Below, in pieces: positions 17,526-26,784 of a stretch of DNA of 64,000 nt (its first letter is position 1; every line of letters begins with the position of its first letter). The translations under genes were made by a program, and so were the position numbers. Under the pieces are notes generated by a model that saw only the letters and a program-made list of their open reading frames with translations, was not told the DNA's origin and ran no database searches. This DNA comes from Anaerolineales bacterium (GTDB taxonomy: Bacteria; Chloroflexota; Anaerolineae; Anaerolineales; UBA4823), in contig JAFGJM010000011.1 of NCBI GenBank assembly GCA_016929095.1, positions 62,001 to 126,000 of the forward strand, read 5' to 3'.

Positions 17526-18899
17526 TCACCGCCTCGCTTTCATTACAATCCTTATCGGTGTCCCCATATATCCGTATTCTCTCCGGATACAATTTTCCAA
17601 ATATCTTAGATAAGAAAAGTGTCCCAGCTTTGGGTCATTGACATACAATAAAAACGTAGGTGGGTCGCTGCGAACTTGCGTGCCGTAATAGATTTTCAAC
17701 TGCCTCCCCGCATGTGAGGGAGCCGGGTGCTGGTGCTGAGCATTCTGCATGATCTTATTGATTTGAGATGTTGAAAGCCGTACCAAACGTTCCTCTTGAA
17801 CTCGCAACGCCATAGGCAATACCTGATCCACTCTCTTCCCGGTTTTTGCTGAGATGAACAACACTGGCGTGTAATCCATAAAATTCAATGTTTCCCGGAT
17901 ATGCGCTGTATATTGATCTACCGTATAAGTATCCTTTTCGATGGCATCCCATTTGTTCACCACCACTACGGCGCTTTTCCACGAATCGAGAATAAACCCG
18001 GCGATATGCGCATCTTGTGCGGTTAACCCACTGGTGGCATCGGTGACCAATATGCCCACGTCTGCACGTTCAATCGCCCGCAGTGAGCGCAGCACGGAGT
18101 ATTTTTCCACGCCCTGTTCGATCTTCCCCCGGCGGCGAATGCCTGCCGTATCGATGAGGGTTACCGGGATGTCCTGATATATAATTTTTGTATCTACCGC
18201 GTCACGCGTGGTGCCGGGAATCGGGCTGACAATGGCGCGTTCCTCTCCCACCAGCTTATTTAACAAGCTGGATTTACCCACATTCGGTTTTCCAACAATT
18301 GCGATCTTTACCGAATCATCCTCTTCCTCTTCCCCCCTGGTTGCCAGGTAACTCACCAGAACATCCAATAGATCTCCCGTACCTGTGCCGTGCTGAGCGG
18401 ATATCGGATAGGGTTCTCCCAAACCCAATTCATAGAATTGGACCGCATGCGCCCGTCTGGCTTCGTTATCTGCTTTATTGACCACTAATATAACCGGCGG
18501 CCAGGCCTGTCCATCTCGTATTTCCTGGTTGCGCCTCAATATGTCCGCCACCTCCCGGTCAGCCGGAGTCACCCCGCTTTCAGCATCGGTGATGAATAAA
18601 ACCACATCGGCTTCCCGGATGGCAATTTCCGCTTGAAAGCGGATTTCTTGGATGAACTCGGATGAGCCAACCGATAGTGGTTTCTTCCCCGAACCTGAAG
18701 CGATTTGGCTTGGGTCAATGCCCCCTGTATCCACAATATTAAACACATGCCCAGACCATTCTGCTTCTGCCATTAAACGATCTCGGGTAGTGCCCGGGAT
18801 ATCATCGATCACAGCCAGTCTTTCTCCCGCCAGGCGGTTAAAAAGGGTACTTTTACCCACATTAGGTCGTCCGACCAATGCAACAACAGGTTTTGTCAT
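17526..18899 (-). CDS. der: Ribosome-assembly GTPase Der (EngA)
   Basis: A 457-residue protein with two tandem GTPase domains, the hallmark of Der. The first P-loop is GRPNVGKST (9-17) with DDIPGTTRD, and the second is GKPNVGKSS with PIPGTTRDAVD. A C-terminal KH-like domain follows (about 375-457). Der acts in 50S subunit maturation. It begins 2 bp after the cdaR stop codon and is probably co-transcribed with coaE-cdaA-cdaR. Confidence 0.97.
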   Translation of the reverse strand: MTKPVVALVGRPNVGKSTLFNRLAGERLAVIDDIPGTTRDRLMAEAEWSGHVFNIVDTGGIDPSQIASGSGKKPLSVGSSEFIQEIRFQAEIAIREADVVLFITDAESGVTPADREVADILRRNQEIRDGQAWPPVILVVNKADNEARRAHAVQFYELGLGEPYPISAQHGTGTGDLLDVLVSYLATRGEEEEDDSVKIAIVGKPNVGKSSLLNKLVGEERAIVSPIPGTTRDAVDTKIIYQDIPVTLIDTAGIRRRGKIEQGVEKYSVLRSLRAIERADVGILVTDATSGLTAQDAHIAGFILDSWKSAVVVVNKWDAIEKDTYTVDQYTAHIRETLNFMDYTPVLFISAKTGKRVDQVLPMALRVQEERLVRLSTSQINKIMQNAQHQHPAPSHAGRQLKIYYGTQVRSDPPTFLLYVNDPKLGHFSYLRYLENCIRREYGYMGTPIRIVMKARR

Positions 18900-18901
18900 A
18901 T

Positions 18902-20221
18902 TTATGGCTCGAAAAACGGTGTTTTGGTGGGAGTGGGTAAAATTGGCGTGGGTGAAACAGTGGGGTATTTCACGGCAGTGGGTGTGGTTAGAACAGCTTT
19001 TGTAATAGTCACTTCCACATTTTCCGGTAAGATCGACGCCACCCGAAGCTGATTAGGCAGTAAATCGACCCTGGGGATAACCTGATACGTCCCGGGTTTC
19101 ATGCCGGTTAAATCCACAGATACTCGAATGCCGCTTGAGGTAAGACTGTTGATCAAAGGTAAAGGCCCGCTGATCAAGACATCCACGGTGTCCGGAGCAA
19201 TATTTGCCGAGTATTCCGGAGATAAACCAATGACTTGCACTGGTAAAGAAATCGGAATACTACCCTCCAGAGCCGCAATACTAAGACGGATGAGGACACT
19301 CTCTTCCCCTGCCAGGGTTACATCTTGCGGTAAATCCAATGTTGCCCTGATATCCACATCATCACTTAACCCGGTTAAATCGACCGGTTTCGTTTCTACA
19401 TAACCGGGCAATTGATTTACCAATTGAGGGTCAGACGAAAACACGGTTACATTGGGCGGTGAGACTGAAATATTTGTAACCCAATACCCGCTGGTAACTT
19501 GTCCCTCAGTGGAAACTTTTACAACCACATTGCGGTACCCGCCCAACAAAGAGATTTGCTGGGACGCCAAAACAGTTGCCGGCGAAACGTCGATTTCCGA
19601 AATAAATTCACCATTTTCCCCCAAACAATCTACATCAACATTTTTGCGAACAGTTTCATTGACGCCATCGATATCAAGAGACGCAACAACATTTACCACT
19701 TTACTGACCTCGGATGCAGGACCAGATACTTTCACTTCATCTGGTGAAACCGTCACAGACCCTTTACGATACCCCAGGGCAGGCTCGCCATTGATCGACA
19801 TCTCCACCGGAAATGTTTTAGTGATCAATCGTTCCAGGGTCAGGTTTACTTCCTCCGGTTCCACTTTGATCACTTGATTGGGATTTGCAGCGACTTGAAC
19901 TTTTACCGGCAGCGTGTGACTCCCGGCTTCTAATCCCGCCAGATCGATCCATGCTTTGATCAAATCGGGATTGGTATTTAATCGCGACCATATCGATTTC
20001 GGCGCTCTGAGTGTGACGCGCGCCTGCGTAGAAAACTCGTCCACCACCATGAGCTGCGAATCCAATCCTACAACCGAAATTGTGATCAGCCGCGGATATG
20101 CTTGAACTTCATTTGGGTCAGAAGAAATGATTGCAGAAATCCAAACAACAAACGCGAACATGAATGCCAGAATAAAGGTGCTTGTATTTTTTCCAAACCA
20201 ACGAAGTATTCTAACAAACAT
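18902..20221 (-). CDS. cdaR: YbbR-domain protein, CdaA regulator
   Basis: A 439-residue protein with an N-terminal membrane anchor (about 12-33, STFILAFMFAFVVWI) and several successive YbbR repeats outside, recognisable by recurring VxVxVTG-like strands (for example FPVEMSINGEPALGYR and KVSGPASEV). It ends in a Thr/Pro-rich tail. In Firmicutes CdaR binds CdaA at the membrane and modulates c-di-AMP synthesis. It starts 1 bp after cdaA ends, as in that conserved pair. Confidence 0.9.
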   Translation of the reverse strand: MFVRILRWFGKNTSTFILAFMFAFVVWISAIISSDPNEVQAYPRLITISVVGLDSQLMVVDEFSTQARVTLRAPKSIWSRLNTNPDLIKAWIDLAGLEAGSHTLPVKVQVAANPNQVIKVEPEEVNLTLERLITKTFPVEMSINGEPALGYRKGSVTVSPDEVKVSGPASEVSKVVNVVASLDIDGVNETVRKNVDVDCLGENGEFISEIDVSPATVLASQQISLLGGYRNVVVKVSTEGQVTSGYWVTNISVSPPNVTVFSSDPQLVNQLPGYVETKPVDLTGLSDDVDIRATLDLPQDVTLAGEESVLIRLSIAALEGSIPISLPVQVIGLSPEYSANIAPDTVDVLISGPLPLINSLTSSGIRVSVDLTGMKPGTYQVIPRVDLLPNQLRVASILPENVEVTITKAVLTTPTAVKYPTVSPTPILPTPTKTPFFEP

Positions 20222-20222
20222 C

Positions 20223-21095
20223 CTATTTGTCCCGTTTTACATTGTCATTTCCAGAAAAAAGGCGTCGATACCATGCGAAAAATCCTCGTCGCTCGTCCAA
20301 AGGACTGAAAATCACGCGTAAAACATTCTCAAGCCGCTCTAAATCCAAACGCCGTATCATTCTACCCCCATGCACCACGGTGATATTCCCGGTTTCTTCT
20401 GAAACCACCACCGCTACAGCATCTGATACTTCCGAAATTCCCAACGAAGCGCGATGCCGTAGTCCCATATGCCTGTCAGGTGAAGGGGTTAATACACCAC
20501 TGGCGGAAAGCGGCATAACGCATGCTGCAGCAATAATTTGTGACCCGGAAATGATCACAGCGCCATCGTGTAACGGTGTATTTGGATAGAACACCTGCAA
20601 AAGCAGTTCCGGCGTAACCAGGGCATTTAATTTCACACCTGTGCGCACATATTCAGCAAGATTATCCATGCGTTGGATAACAATCAATGCCCCATGCCTG
20701 TGCTCAGAGAGTTGTCCAACGGCGCTGACAATCGCCGGTATGGCTTTAGGTATCGTCGAAGATGCTAAACTTGGCGGTATGATCGTTCCCGCTCGCCCCA
20801 AACGTTCCAATGTCCTTCGGATTTCTGGCGCAAAGATTACCGGTACAGCCAATAGAAGCGCCGGTAATGTATTACTTACAACCCATGAAAAAGCCGGCAA
20901 TACATCCAGGCTGGTTAGCAAACTAAACAAGACCACAATCAGCAAAGCGCCGCGCAACAACACCATGGCTTGGGTATCCCGGATCAACTTTAACAATACA
21001 AAAAACACCAGGGTGACCAGGAACAGGTCCACCAGATTTAGCCAGTTCAATCGTTCAAATATAAAAATGATGTCGTTGACCAGATTATTTATCAC
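20223..21095 (-). CDS. cdaA: Diadenylate cyclase CdaA
   Basis: A 290-residue membrane enzyme making cyclic di-AMP from two ATP. Three hydrophobic segments lie in residues 20-90, followed by the DAC domain with the DGA motif (LHDGAV, Asp177) and the RHR motif (LRHRAS, 213-215), both intact. The start is GTG at 21095. It is flanked by cdaR and coaE. No c-di-AMP phosphodiesterase (GdpP/PgpH type) is recognised in the window. Confidence 0.95.
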   Translation of the reverse strand: MINNLVNDIIFIFERLNWLNLVDLFLVTLVFFVLLKLIRDTQAMVLLRGALLIVVLFSLLTSLDVLPAFSWVVSNTLPALLLAVPVIFAPEIRRTLERLGRAGTIIPPSLASSTIPKAIPAIVSAVGQLSEHRHGALIVIQRMDNLAEYVRTGVKLNALVTPELLLQVFYPNTPLHDGAVIISGSQIIAAACVMPLSASGVLTPSPDRHMGLRHRASLGISEVSDAVAVVVSEETGNITVVHGGRMIRRLDLERLENVLRVIFSPLDERRGFFAWYRRLFSGNDNVKRDK

Positions 21096-21108
21096 AATTA
21101 CCCTGTCA

Positions 21109-22242
21109 TCAAACCGGTCTTAATACTCGATCTTTCCGCAATATCTTATAAAATAGAATACAACCCGGCGGCATCGATTCTTTGGCAGCTTCCTGCCAGG
21201 CCCGCGTACTTAGACTGTTGATATTGCCTTCCTTATACCCTAATGATGCCCACACCTGAGTTTGAATTGCCAGATGCGGTGGAATGAATAATAGCGCGAT
21301 TTCACATTGCAGGTTACGTGAAGCCTCTTCCATCTCCTCCAATAAAGCCTTCATAACATCTGAAAATGTGATTTCAGCCTCCCAATAAATATCATCCACC
21401 CGGGCAATCAGATTTTCTACCTGCCATCCAATAATCCCTACCAGTTTTTCTTGCCGCTTAAGCAACAAAAACGCTTTTTCACCCAGCCAGGCAATAATAT
21501 CTTCAGATTTTATGGTGCGTTGATTATCGGCTACCCGATTTATAAATTCTGCTATTTCCATGGCTTGTTTAGGGCGCGCACGCTGCACTGACATCTGCCC
21601 CGCCAGGGTTTTCACCTGTTCCGTCAACCCAGCCTCTGTTTGCGGGACGACCTTTAGCCAGGCGGCAAACACTTGCTGCCAGGTATCATCGAAAGATTTA
21701 TCGTTGCGAATGATAATATCAGCCGCATCGATCTTCCCCTGTTGAGGCGATTGCGCGGCAATCCGCTGCCGGGCTGTTATATCACTCATTCCACGCTTTT
21801 GTACCAGGCGCGCTACTTGAGTCTCTTCGGGGGCATATACTACCCAGGTTGAGTCACATTTATCTTTTAATCCTGATTCGATCAATTTTATCGCTTCTAA
21901 TACAATGACCATTTCCCTGGAATGCCTTATCAGCATATCTACCGCTTGTAATACCAGGGGATGGACTATCGTCTCAAGGCGAGCCATGGCATCTGCATCA
22001 GAAAACACCACCAAGCTTAATTTACTCCGGTCGATTTGCCCATCCGGTGAAAGAACCCATTTTCCAAAATGATCCACCACTGCTTCGTACCCCGGGGCGC
22101 CGCGTGCAATGGCGCGATGTCCCAGTGCATCCGCATCAATGCCATATGCCCCCAAGTGTTCAACCATTTTGCGAACCACACTTTTTCCAGTGGCGATATT
22201 GCCTGTCAATCCTATTACATATTTCCCTTGCCATGCGCTCAT
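21109..22242 (-). CDS. coaE: Dephospho-CoA kinase fused to a GNAT-like domain
   Basis: A 377-residue protein, nearly twice the usual CoaE length of about 200. Residues 1 to about 205 form the kinase that phosphorylates dephospho-CoA in the last step of CoA synthesis (P-loop GLTGNIATGKS, then IDADALGH and the lid-region RMAR-like residues). Residues about 213-377 resemble a GNAT acetyltransferase fold (EKLVGIIGWQVE and WASLGYKEG), though a classic acetyl-CoA R/QxxGxG/A loop is not clear. The ATG at 22242 has AGGGA 7 nt upstream and is preferred over 22266. It lies 13 bp before cdaA. Confidence 0.85.
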   Translation of the reverse strand: MSAWQGKYVIGLTGNIATGKSVVRKMVEHLGAYGIDADALGHRAIARGAPGYEAVVDHFGKWVLSPDGQIDRSKLSLVVFSDADAMARLETIVHPLVLQAVDMLIRHSREMVIVLEAIKLIESGLKDKCDSTWVVYAPEETQVARLVQKRGMSDITARQRIAAQSPQQGKIDAADIIIRNDKSFDDTWQQVFAAWLKVVPQTEAGLTEQVKTLAGQMSVQRARPKQAMEIAEFINRVADNQRTIKSEDIIAWLGEKAFLLLKRQEKLVGIIGWQVENLIARVDDIYWEAEITFSDVMKALLEEMEEASRNLQCEIALLFIPPHLAIQTQVWASLGYKEGNINSLSTRAWQEAAKESMPPGCILFYKILRKDRVLRPV

Positions 22243-22261
22243 GTGATTTCCCTTAATTAAA

Positions 22262-22305
22262 GACATTCTTCACCCCCCATTTTAGCCGGGGGAACGAAGA
22301 ATGTC
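22262..22305 (-). terminator. Terminator after the peptide-transporter operon
   Basis: A long inverted repeat: a 10-bp outer arm (22262-22271 with 22296-22305), internal mismatches, and an inner C5/G5 pairing. On the minus strand it is followed by TTTAATT, a weak T tract. It separates oppF from coaE. Confidence 0.7.
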
Positions 22306-22333
22306 AAAGGATGAAAGCATACGATTTCTTTAG

Positions 22334-23362
22334 TTACAAGAATTGTTCCGCAAAATGGCAAGCCACTAAATGCCCGGAGCGCAATTCACGTAATTCTGGC
22401 TCATCTTTGGAACATACACCCTTGGCAATCGGGCAGCGGGGGTGAAACCGGCAGCCCGGAGGCGGATTTATGGGGTTTGGAATCTCTCCAGCCGGCATGA
22501 TCTGGGTTCGCCGCTTGTGAGGATCGGGCACCGGAACCGCTGCCATTAAAGCTTGCGTATATGGATGCAGAGGATAACCATATACTTCTCTCAAATCGCC
22601 CATCTCTGCCATTCTGCCTAAATATAAAATGCCAATGCGATCGCAAATGTATTTGGCGGTTGCCAGGTCATGGGTAATGAATAGGTAAGTCAAATTCAAT
22701 TCATTTTTCAATTGAACCATTAAATCCAATAACAAGGCTCTTACACTTACATCTGCCATCGCAATGGGTTCATCTGCCAGTATTAAATCGGGATTCGTGA
22801 TCAATGCTCTGGCAATCACCACTCGCTGCCGCTGTCCTCCGGAAATTTGATGGGGGAATTTGGTAAAAAAGAAGTGAGGCGGCGTTAACCCAACTTTTTC
22901 CATGATGCTCAAGGTGATATCACGGTGTTCAGCCGCGCTTTCCGGATAATGGATTTTTAACCCATGAGAGATGGAATCTCCCAAACACATGCGCGGGTTT
23001 AATGACGCCATGGGGTCTTGAAATATCACCTGCATGCGACGACGTAATTTCCTTAAATCTTCATCACACAATGAAGATAGATCGATGCCATCGAAAGATA
23101 CTTTTCCCGCGGTAGGCTTTTCCAACCCGATTGCCAGCCTGCCAATCGTAGTTTTTCCACTCCCGCTTTCGCCGGCTAACCCAAAGGCTTCGCCTCGTTT
23201 TATCGTAAATGAGACATCATCCACTGCTCGTACGTGATCAATATGTCCGGCTAATATCTGATCTAAAAAATTTTGTTGTACCGGAAACCATTTCTTTAAG
23301 TGCGTGATTTCCACTAAACTAAAATTTTCTTCGTTATTAATAATAATAGGTAGTTCCCTCAT
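22334..23362 (-). CDS. oppF: Peptide ABC transporter ATP-binding protein (OppF/DppF type)
   Basis: A 342-residue ATPase. Walker A is GESGSGKTT, the signature ISGGQRQRVVIARAL and Walker B LILADEPI, where Ala follows the usual Asp-Glu-Pro context. The C-terminal oligopeptide-transporter domain has the cysteines PPGCRFHPRCP and the final C of SGHLVAC, which in some Opp/Dpp ATPases bind an iron-sulphur cluster. The start at 23362 makes an ATGA overlap with oppD; an open frame to 23428 lies inside oppD. It is the last gene of the operon. Confidence 0.95.
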   Translation of the reverse strand: MRELPIIINNEENFSLVEITHLKKWFPVQQNFLDQILAGHIDHVRAVDDVSFTIKRGEAFGLAGESGSGKTTIGRLAIGLEKPTAGKVSFDGIDLSSLCDEDLRKLRRRMQVIFQDPMASLNPRMCLGDSISHGLKIHYPESAAEHRDITLSIMEKVGLTPPHFFFTKFPHQISGGQRQRVVIARALITNPDLILADEPIAMADVSVRALLLDLMVQLKNELNLTYLFITHDLATAKYICDRIGILYLGRMAEMGDLREVYGYPLHPYTQALMAAVPVPDPHKRRTQIMPAGEIPNPINPPPGCRFHPRCPIAKGVCSKDEPELRELRSGHLVACHFAEQFL

Positions 23363-24375
23363 GCGTTCACCTTTATGGTAGAGCGGTCTTTTTGTGGATG
23401 GTCCTGATATAACCAACAATGAACCCACCGTCCCGGAGATACTTCATCCATTCCCGGACCGATTCGTGAACAAATGGGCATGGCTTCAGGGCAGCGTGGG
23501 TGAAACCGGCAACCCGAGGGCGGGTGTGTTAAGTTAGGCGGTTCACCGCTCATTTTGAATAATTCTTCCCGATCATCCAAACGAATACTTGGCACCGATC
23601 GCAATAAGCCTCTCGTGTATGGGTGCAATGGATTATCGAATATCTCCTTGATATCACCAAGTTCAACAATTTTGCCGGCATACATTACCGCTATCCGGTC
23701 GGCAATTTCCGCCACCAGGGCAATGTTGTGGGTGATCATTAATAGCGCAACCCCAAATTCCTCTCGAATTTCGCGTAATTGATCGACCAGCATCGCCTCA
23801 ACGATCACATCCAATGAGGTGGTCGCCTCATCAGCAATGATCAAATCGGCGTTCAATACCAATCCCAATCCAATCATCACCCGTTGGCGCATTCCGCCCG
23901 AAAGCTGGTGTGGATAATCACGCAAACGACGTTCCTGAATGCCTAATCTTTCGATCAGCGCTTTCACCCTGCTTATTACATCTTCTTTATCTGGTTTCTC
24001 TTCATGAACCTGGATAGCCTCAATCACGTGCTCATCCACTCTTTGTACCGGATTGAGTGAAGTCATGGGATCTTGAAAGATCATGCTGATTTGTCTCCCC
24101 CTGAAATCCCGCAGACGCTTTTGATCGAACTGCATTACATCTTTCCCATTAAAAAGTATTGACCCACCGGAAATTTCTCCAGGCGGCATGATCATGCGCA
24201 TCAGAGCTTTCCCTAAAGTACTTTTCCCACATCCGCTTTCGCCCACCAATCCTAATATTTCACTCCGATTTATATCAAATGAAATATCGTTCACCGCGCT
24301 TACAGGTCCCAGGCGGGTATGGTAAGTAACGCTTAAGTTACGCACTTGAACGAGAGTTTTTTCATCAGAATTCAT
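23359..24375 (-). CDS. oppD: Peptide ABC transporter ATP-binding protein (OppD/DppD type)
   Basis: A 338-residue ATPase. Walker A is GESGCGKST, the signature LSGGMRQRVMIGLGL and Walker B LIIADEATTSLD, with H-loop MITHN. The C-terminal domain again carries the PPSGCRFHPRCP cysteine cluster. It pairs with OppF to power the importer. It begins 1 bp after oppC ends and overlaps oppF by 4 bp. Confidence 0.95.
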   Translation of the reverse strand: MNSDEKTLVQVRNLSVTYHTRLGPVSAVNDISFDINRSEILGLVGESGCGKSTLGKALMRMIMPPGEISGGSILFNGKDVMQFDQKRLRDFRGRQISMIFQDPMTSLNPVQRVDEHVIEAIQVHEEKPDKEDVISRVKALIERLGIQERRLRDYPHQLSGGMRQRVMIGLGLVLNADLIIADEATTSLDVIVEAMLVDQLREIREEFGVALLMITHNIALVAEIADRIAVMYAGKIVELGDIKEIFDNPLHPYTRGLLRSVPSIRLDDREELFKMSGEPPNLTHPPSGCRFHPRCPEAMPICSRIGPGMDEVSPGRWVHCWLYQDHPQKDRSTIKVNA

Positions 24376-24376
24376 A

Positions 24377-25648
24377 TTACAACTCCGCCAGCCGAGGGTT
24401 CAAAATTTCAGATAAACTCTCGCCCAACATACTAAAAGCCAATGTGACCATGCTGACCATTAAACCAGGCATAGTGATAAGCCACCAGGCGCGGCGCAGG
24501 TAATCTTGCCCACGCGCCAAATCGATGCCCCAGTCGGGGGTATCGGGGGGTAAACCCAGACCCAAAAAGCTAAGCCCGGCTTCCGTTAAGATAGCATCTG
24601 CCACATTAACTGAGAAGATGATCACAATCGAAGGGATCACATTGGGAAATATATATTTCCATAAAATCGTGATTGGTTTGGCGCCTAAACTGCGTGCGGC
24701 TTCAACATATAACTCTTGCTTTACTGAGAGAGTTTGCCCTCGCACAATACGAAAATAAGTTGGCACATAAAGCACAGCAATCGCTACAATTACATTTCCA
24801 ATGCCCGCGCCAAGCACAGCGGCGATAGAGATCGCCAGGATCAAGCCAGGAAAAGAATACAGGCTGTCCATCAATAGGGTCATTACACGGTCAAACGGTC
24901 CACTGATAAATCCACTGATCAATCCCAAGGGAACGCCTACCAATACCGCCACAACTGCAGAGCAAAGCCCAACAATCAAAGCAATACGCGTGCCCCAAAT
25001 GATGCGGCTAAAAATATCCTGCCCGATTTGATTGGTTCCCAAAATAAAACCTGTTCCGGATTCTTCCCGCAACGATGTTCTAATTTCGAGGGTCGGGTAA
25101 TTTTCAATGACACCCTCCAATACCGAGGGGGCAGCAATAAAACCATCTACATTGCCATCAGCTAGAGCTTGTAAACCCTCTTCGATTGTGTCAAACCGCC
25201 GTGGTCGGGGGTTATAAGTGCCCGGCTGCCCTTCCGCTTCCGCTTCTTTATTCAAAGCGTCCACTGCTTCACGTAAAGCCTGGCTGGAAGCGCTGGCAAC
25301 CACAATGCCAACATTATTTTTCGATGATGCGATTTCCTTAAACGCTTCTATTATTGAACTTTTTTGTACAACCAGAACAAAAGCTGAAGGCGCTTCGCCG
25401 GGGGCAAGCAGCGACGGTCCGACTTCAGCCCGCGGGTCGTATGGTGCAAACCATTGGGGAAAAATCCCCACGATAATGATAAATAGTAATAACAAAGCGC
25501 TTAGAACAACAAACCACCAATCTCCGCCATACCATTTGCGCGCCATAAACATTTTTCGGACGAATCCTACCCGGTCCAAATCCAGTTGCCATTGAGGTAC
25601 AACGCTATTGGGGTCGATTTCTTGTGTTTGATGATCTTTATTTGTCAT
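24377..25648 (-). CDS. oppC: Peptide ABC permease (OppC/DppC type) with extra extracytoplasmic domain
   Basis: A 423-residue permease where about 300 is usual. Membrane segment 1 lies about 44-64 and the remaining five from about 220 on, with the ATPase-coupling EAA loop near 330-350 (AARSLGAKPITILWKYIFP). Between FAPYDPRAEVGPSLL and GTNQIGQDIFSR, normally a short loop, about 110 residues (roughly 89-199) are inserted. The insert holds FDTIEEGLQALADGNVDGF, which resembles lobe 2 of SBP_bac_3 amino-acid-binding proteins. It would face outside. The reading frame and domain borders are clean, so this is not a frameshift. Confidence 0.9.
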   Translation of the reverse strand: MTNKDHQTQEIDPNSVVPQWQLDLDRVGFVRKMFMARKWYGGDWWFVVLSALLLLFIIIVGIFPQWFAPYDPRAEVGPSLLAPGEAPSAFVLVVQKSSIIEAFKEIASSKNNVGIVVASASSQALREAVDALNKEAEAEGQPGTYNPRPRRFDTIEEGLQALADGNVDGFIAAPSVLEGVIENYPTLEIRTSLREESGTGFILGTNQIGQDIFSRIIWGTRIALIVGLCSAVVAVLVGVPLGLISGFISGPFDRVMTLLMDSLYSFPGLILAISIAAVLGAGIGNVIVAIAVLYVPTYFRIVRGQTLSVKQELYVEAARSLGAKPITILWKYIFPNVIPSIVIIFSVNVADAILTEAGLSFLGLGLPPDTPDWGIDLARGQDYLRRAWWLITMPGLMVSMVTLAFSMLGESLSEILNPRLAEL

Positions 25649-25658
25649 AATTCAGGCC

Positions 25659-26681
25659 TTAATAGCGAATCCGGGGATCCACGAAAGCATAAAGAAAATC
25701 CATGGCCAGGCTGATGATAGCCACAAAGAAGGCAAAAACACCAATCGTAGCCTGAACAGCTGTATAGTCGCGTAATTCGATGCGGTCTACCAGGTAACGT
25801 CCCATTCCTGGCCAGGAAAACGTCGTTTCGGTAAGTACGGCGCCGGCCAATAGAATGGCGAATTGCAAACCGATCAATGTGAGAATAGGGATGAAAGTAT
25901 TGCGCAATGCATGTTTATATACCAGACGAGGTTCAGGTAAACCACGCGCCCTGCCGGCTGTGATGAAATCTGCCTGGAGCATCTCGATCATATTTACACG
26001 TGTCAAACGGATAAAAACGCCCGTTAAAGCCAGCCCCAGGGTAAGAGAAGGTAAAATCAGATGAGAAATACAAGACCAAAAAGCACTCCAGTTGCCTTGT
26101 AAAATCGAATCCAGTATATAAAAATGGGTAATCGGCTGAAAATTTGTCATCATTAAAGTATCCATCCTGCCTGCCAGAGGTAAGATGGGAATACGCACAG
26201 AGAATATGATCTGAAATAGCAATCCCATAAAAAATATCGGAATAGAATAAACCGCGATACTGAACAAGCGCAGTCCATAATCAATGGGTTTCTTTCGGTT
26301 TTTAGCGGCGTAAGCCCCGCTGGCTATACCGAAAATTGCAGTGAAGGCCATAGCAGGGATGGTTAGCTCAATCGTCGCCGGGAGTTTCTCACCCAATTCA
26401 TCGATGATGGGTCGTTCACCCTGGGTAAGTGCCGTACCAAAATCAAGCGTCACCATTTTCCAAAGAAAATCGAAATATTGCACATATAATGGACGATTCA
26501 ATCCCAATCGTTCTCGAATGGCATTAGCTTGCTCTTCGCTCACTTTTGGTCCAAGCTGAGAACGGATTGGGTCGCCTGGCAATACACGCATGACAAAAAA
26601 GACCATGGTGATCAAAATCCAGATCATGGGTATCGTTAAAAATATTCGTGTAATTAAAAAATTCCTCAAGGAGGAAGACAT
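25659..26681 (-). CDS. oppB: Peptide ABC permease (OppB/DppB type)
   Basis: A 340-residue permease with six membrane segments, starting with the typical FLITRIFLTIPMIWILITMVFF. The GDPIRSQLG region and the EAA loop near ARGLPEPRLVYKHALRN are present. The ATG at 26681 has GGAG 8 nt upstream and is preferred over an in-frame codon at 26723, which lies in the intergenic hairpin region. It is the second gene of the operon, after the binding protein. Confidence 0.95.
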   Translation of the reverse strand: MSSSLRNFLITRIFLTIPMIWILITMVFFVMRVLPGDPIRSQLGPKVSEEQANAIRERLGLNRPLYVQYFDFLWKMVTLDFGTALTQGERPIIDELGEKLPATIELTIPAMAFTAIFGIASGAYAAKNRKKPIDYGLRLFSIAVYSIPIFFMGLLFQIIFSVRIPILPLAGRMDTLMMTNFQPITHFYILDSILQGNWSAFWSCISHLILPSLTLGLALTGVFIRLTRVNMIEMLQADFITAGRARGLPEPRLVYKHALRNTFIPILTLIGLQFAILLAGAVLTETTFSWPGMGRYLVDRIELRDYTAVQATIGVFAFFVAIISLAMDFLYAFVDPRIRY

Positions 26682-26708
26682 ACTACTCACTCCATACAAG
26701 TTTTTGAG

Positions 26709-26736
26709 CAAGGGGCGAAGCAAGCTTCGCCCCTTG
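26709..26736 (-). terminator. Intercistronic hairpin between receptor and permease genes
   Basis: A near-perfect palindrome pairing 26709-26720 with 26725-26736 around a 4-nt loop. No T tract follows on the minus strand. Its place between a binding-protein gene and its permease genes suggests 3'-end stabilisation or partial attenuation, giving more receptor than permease. Confidence 0.65.
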
Positions 26737-26784
26737 GGTCAATCAGATTTTTTTTGGGGTAAAGTCCCCCAAAATCTATCCGAT

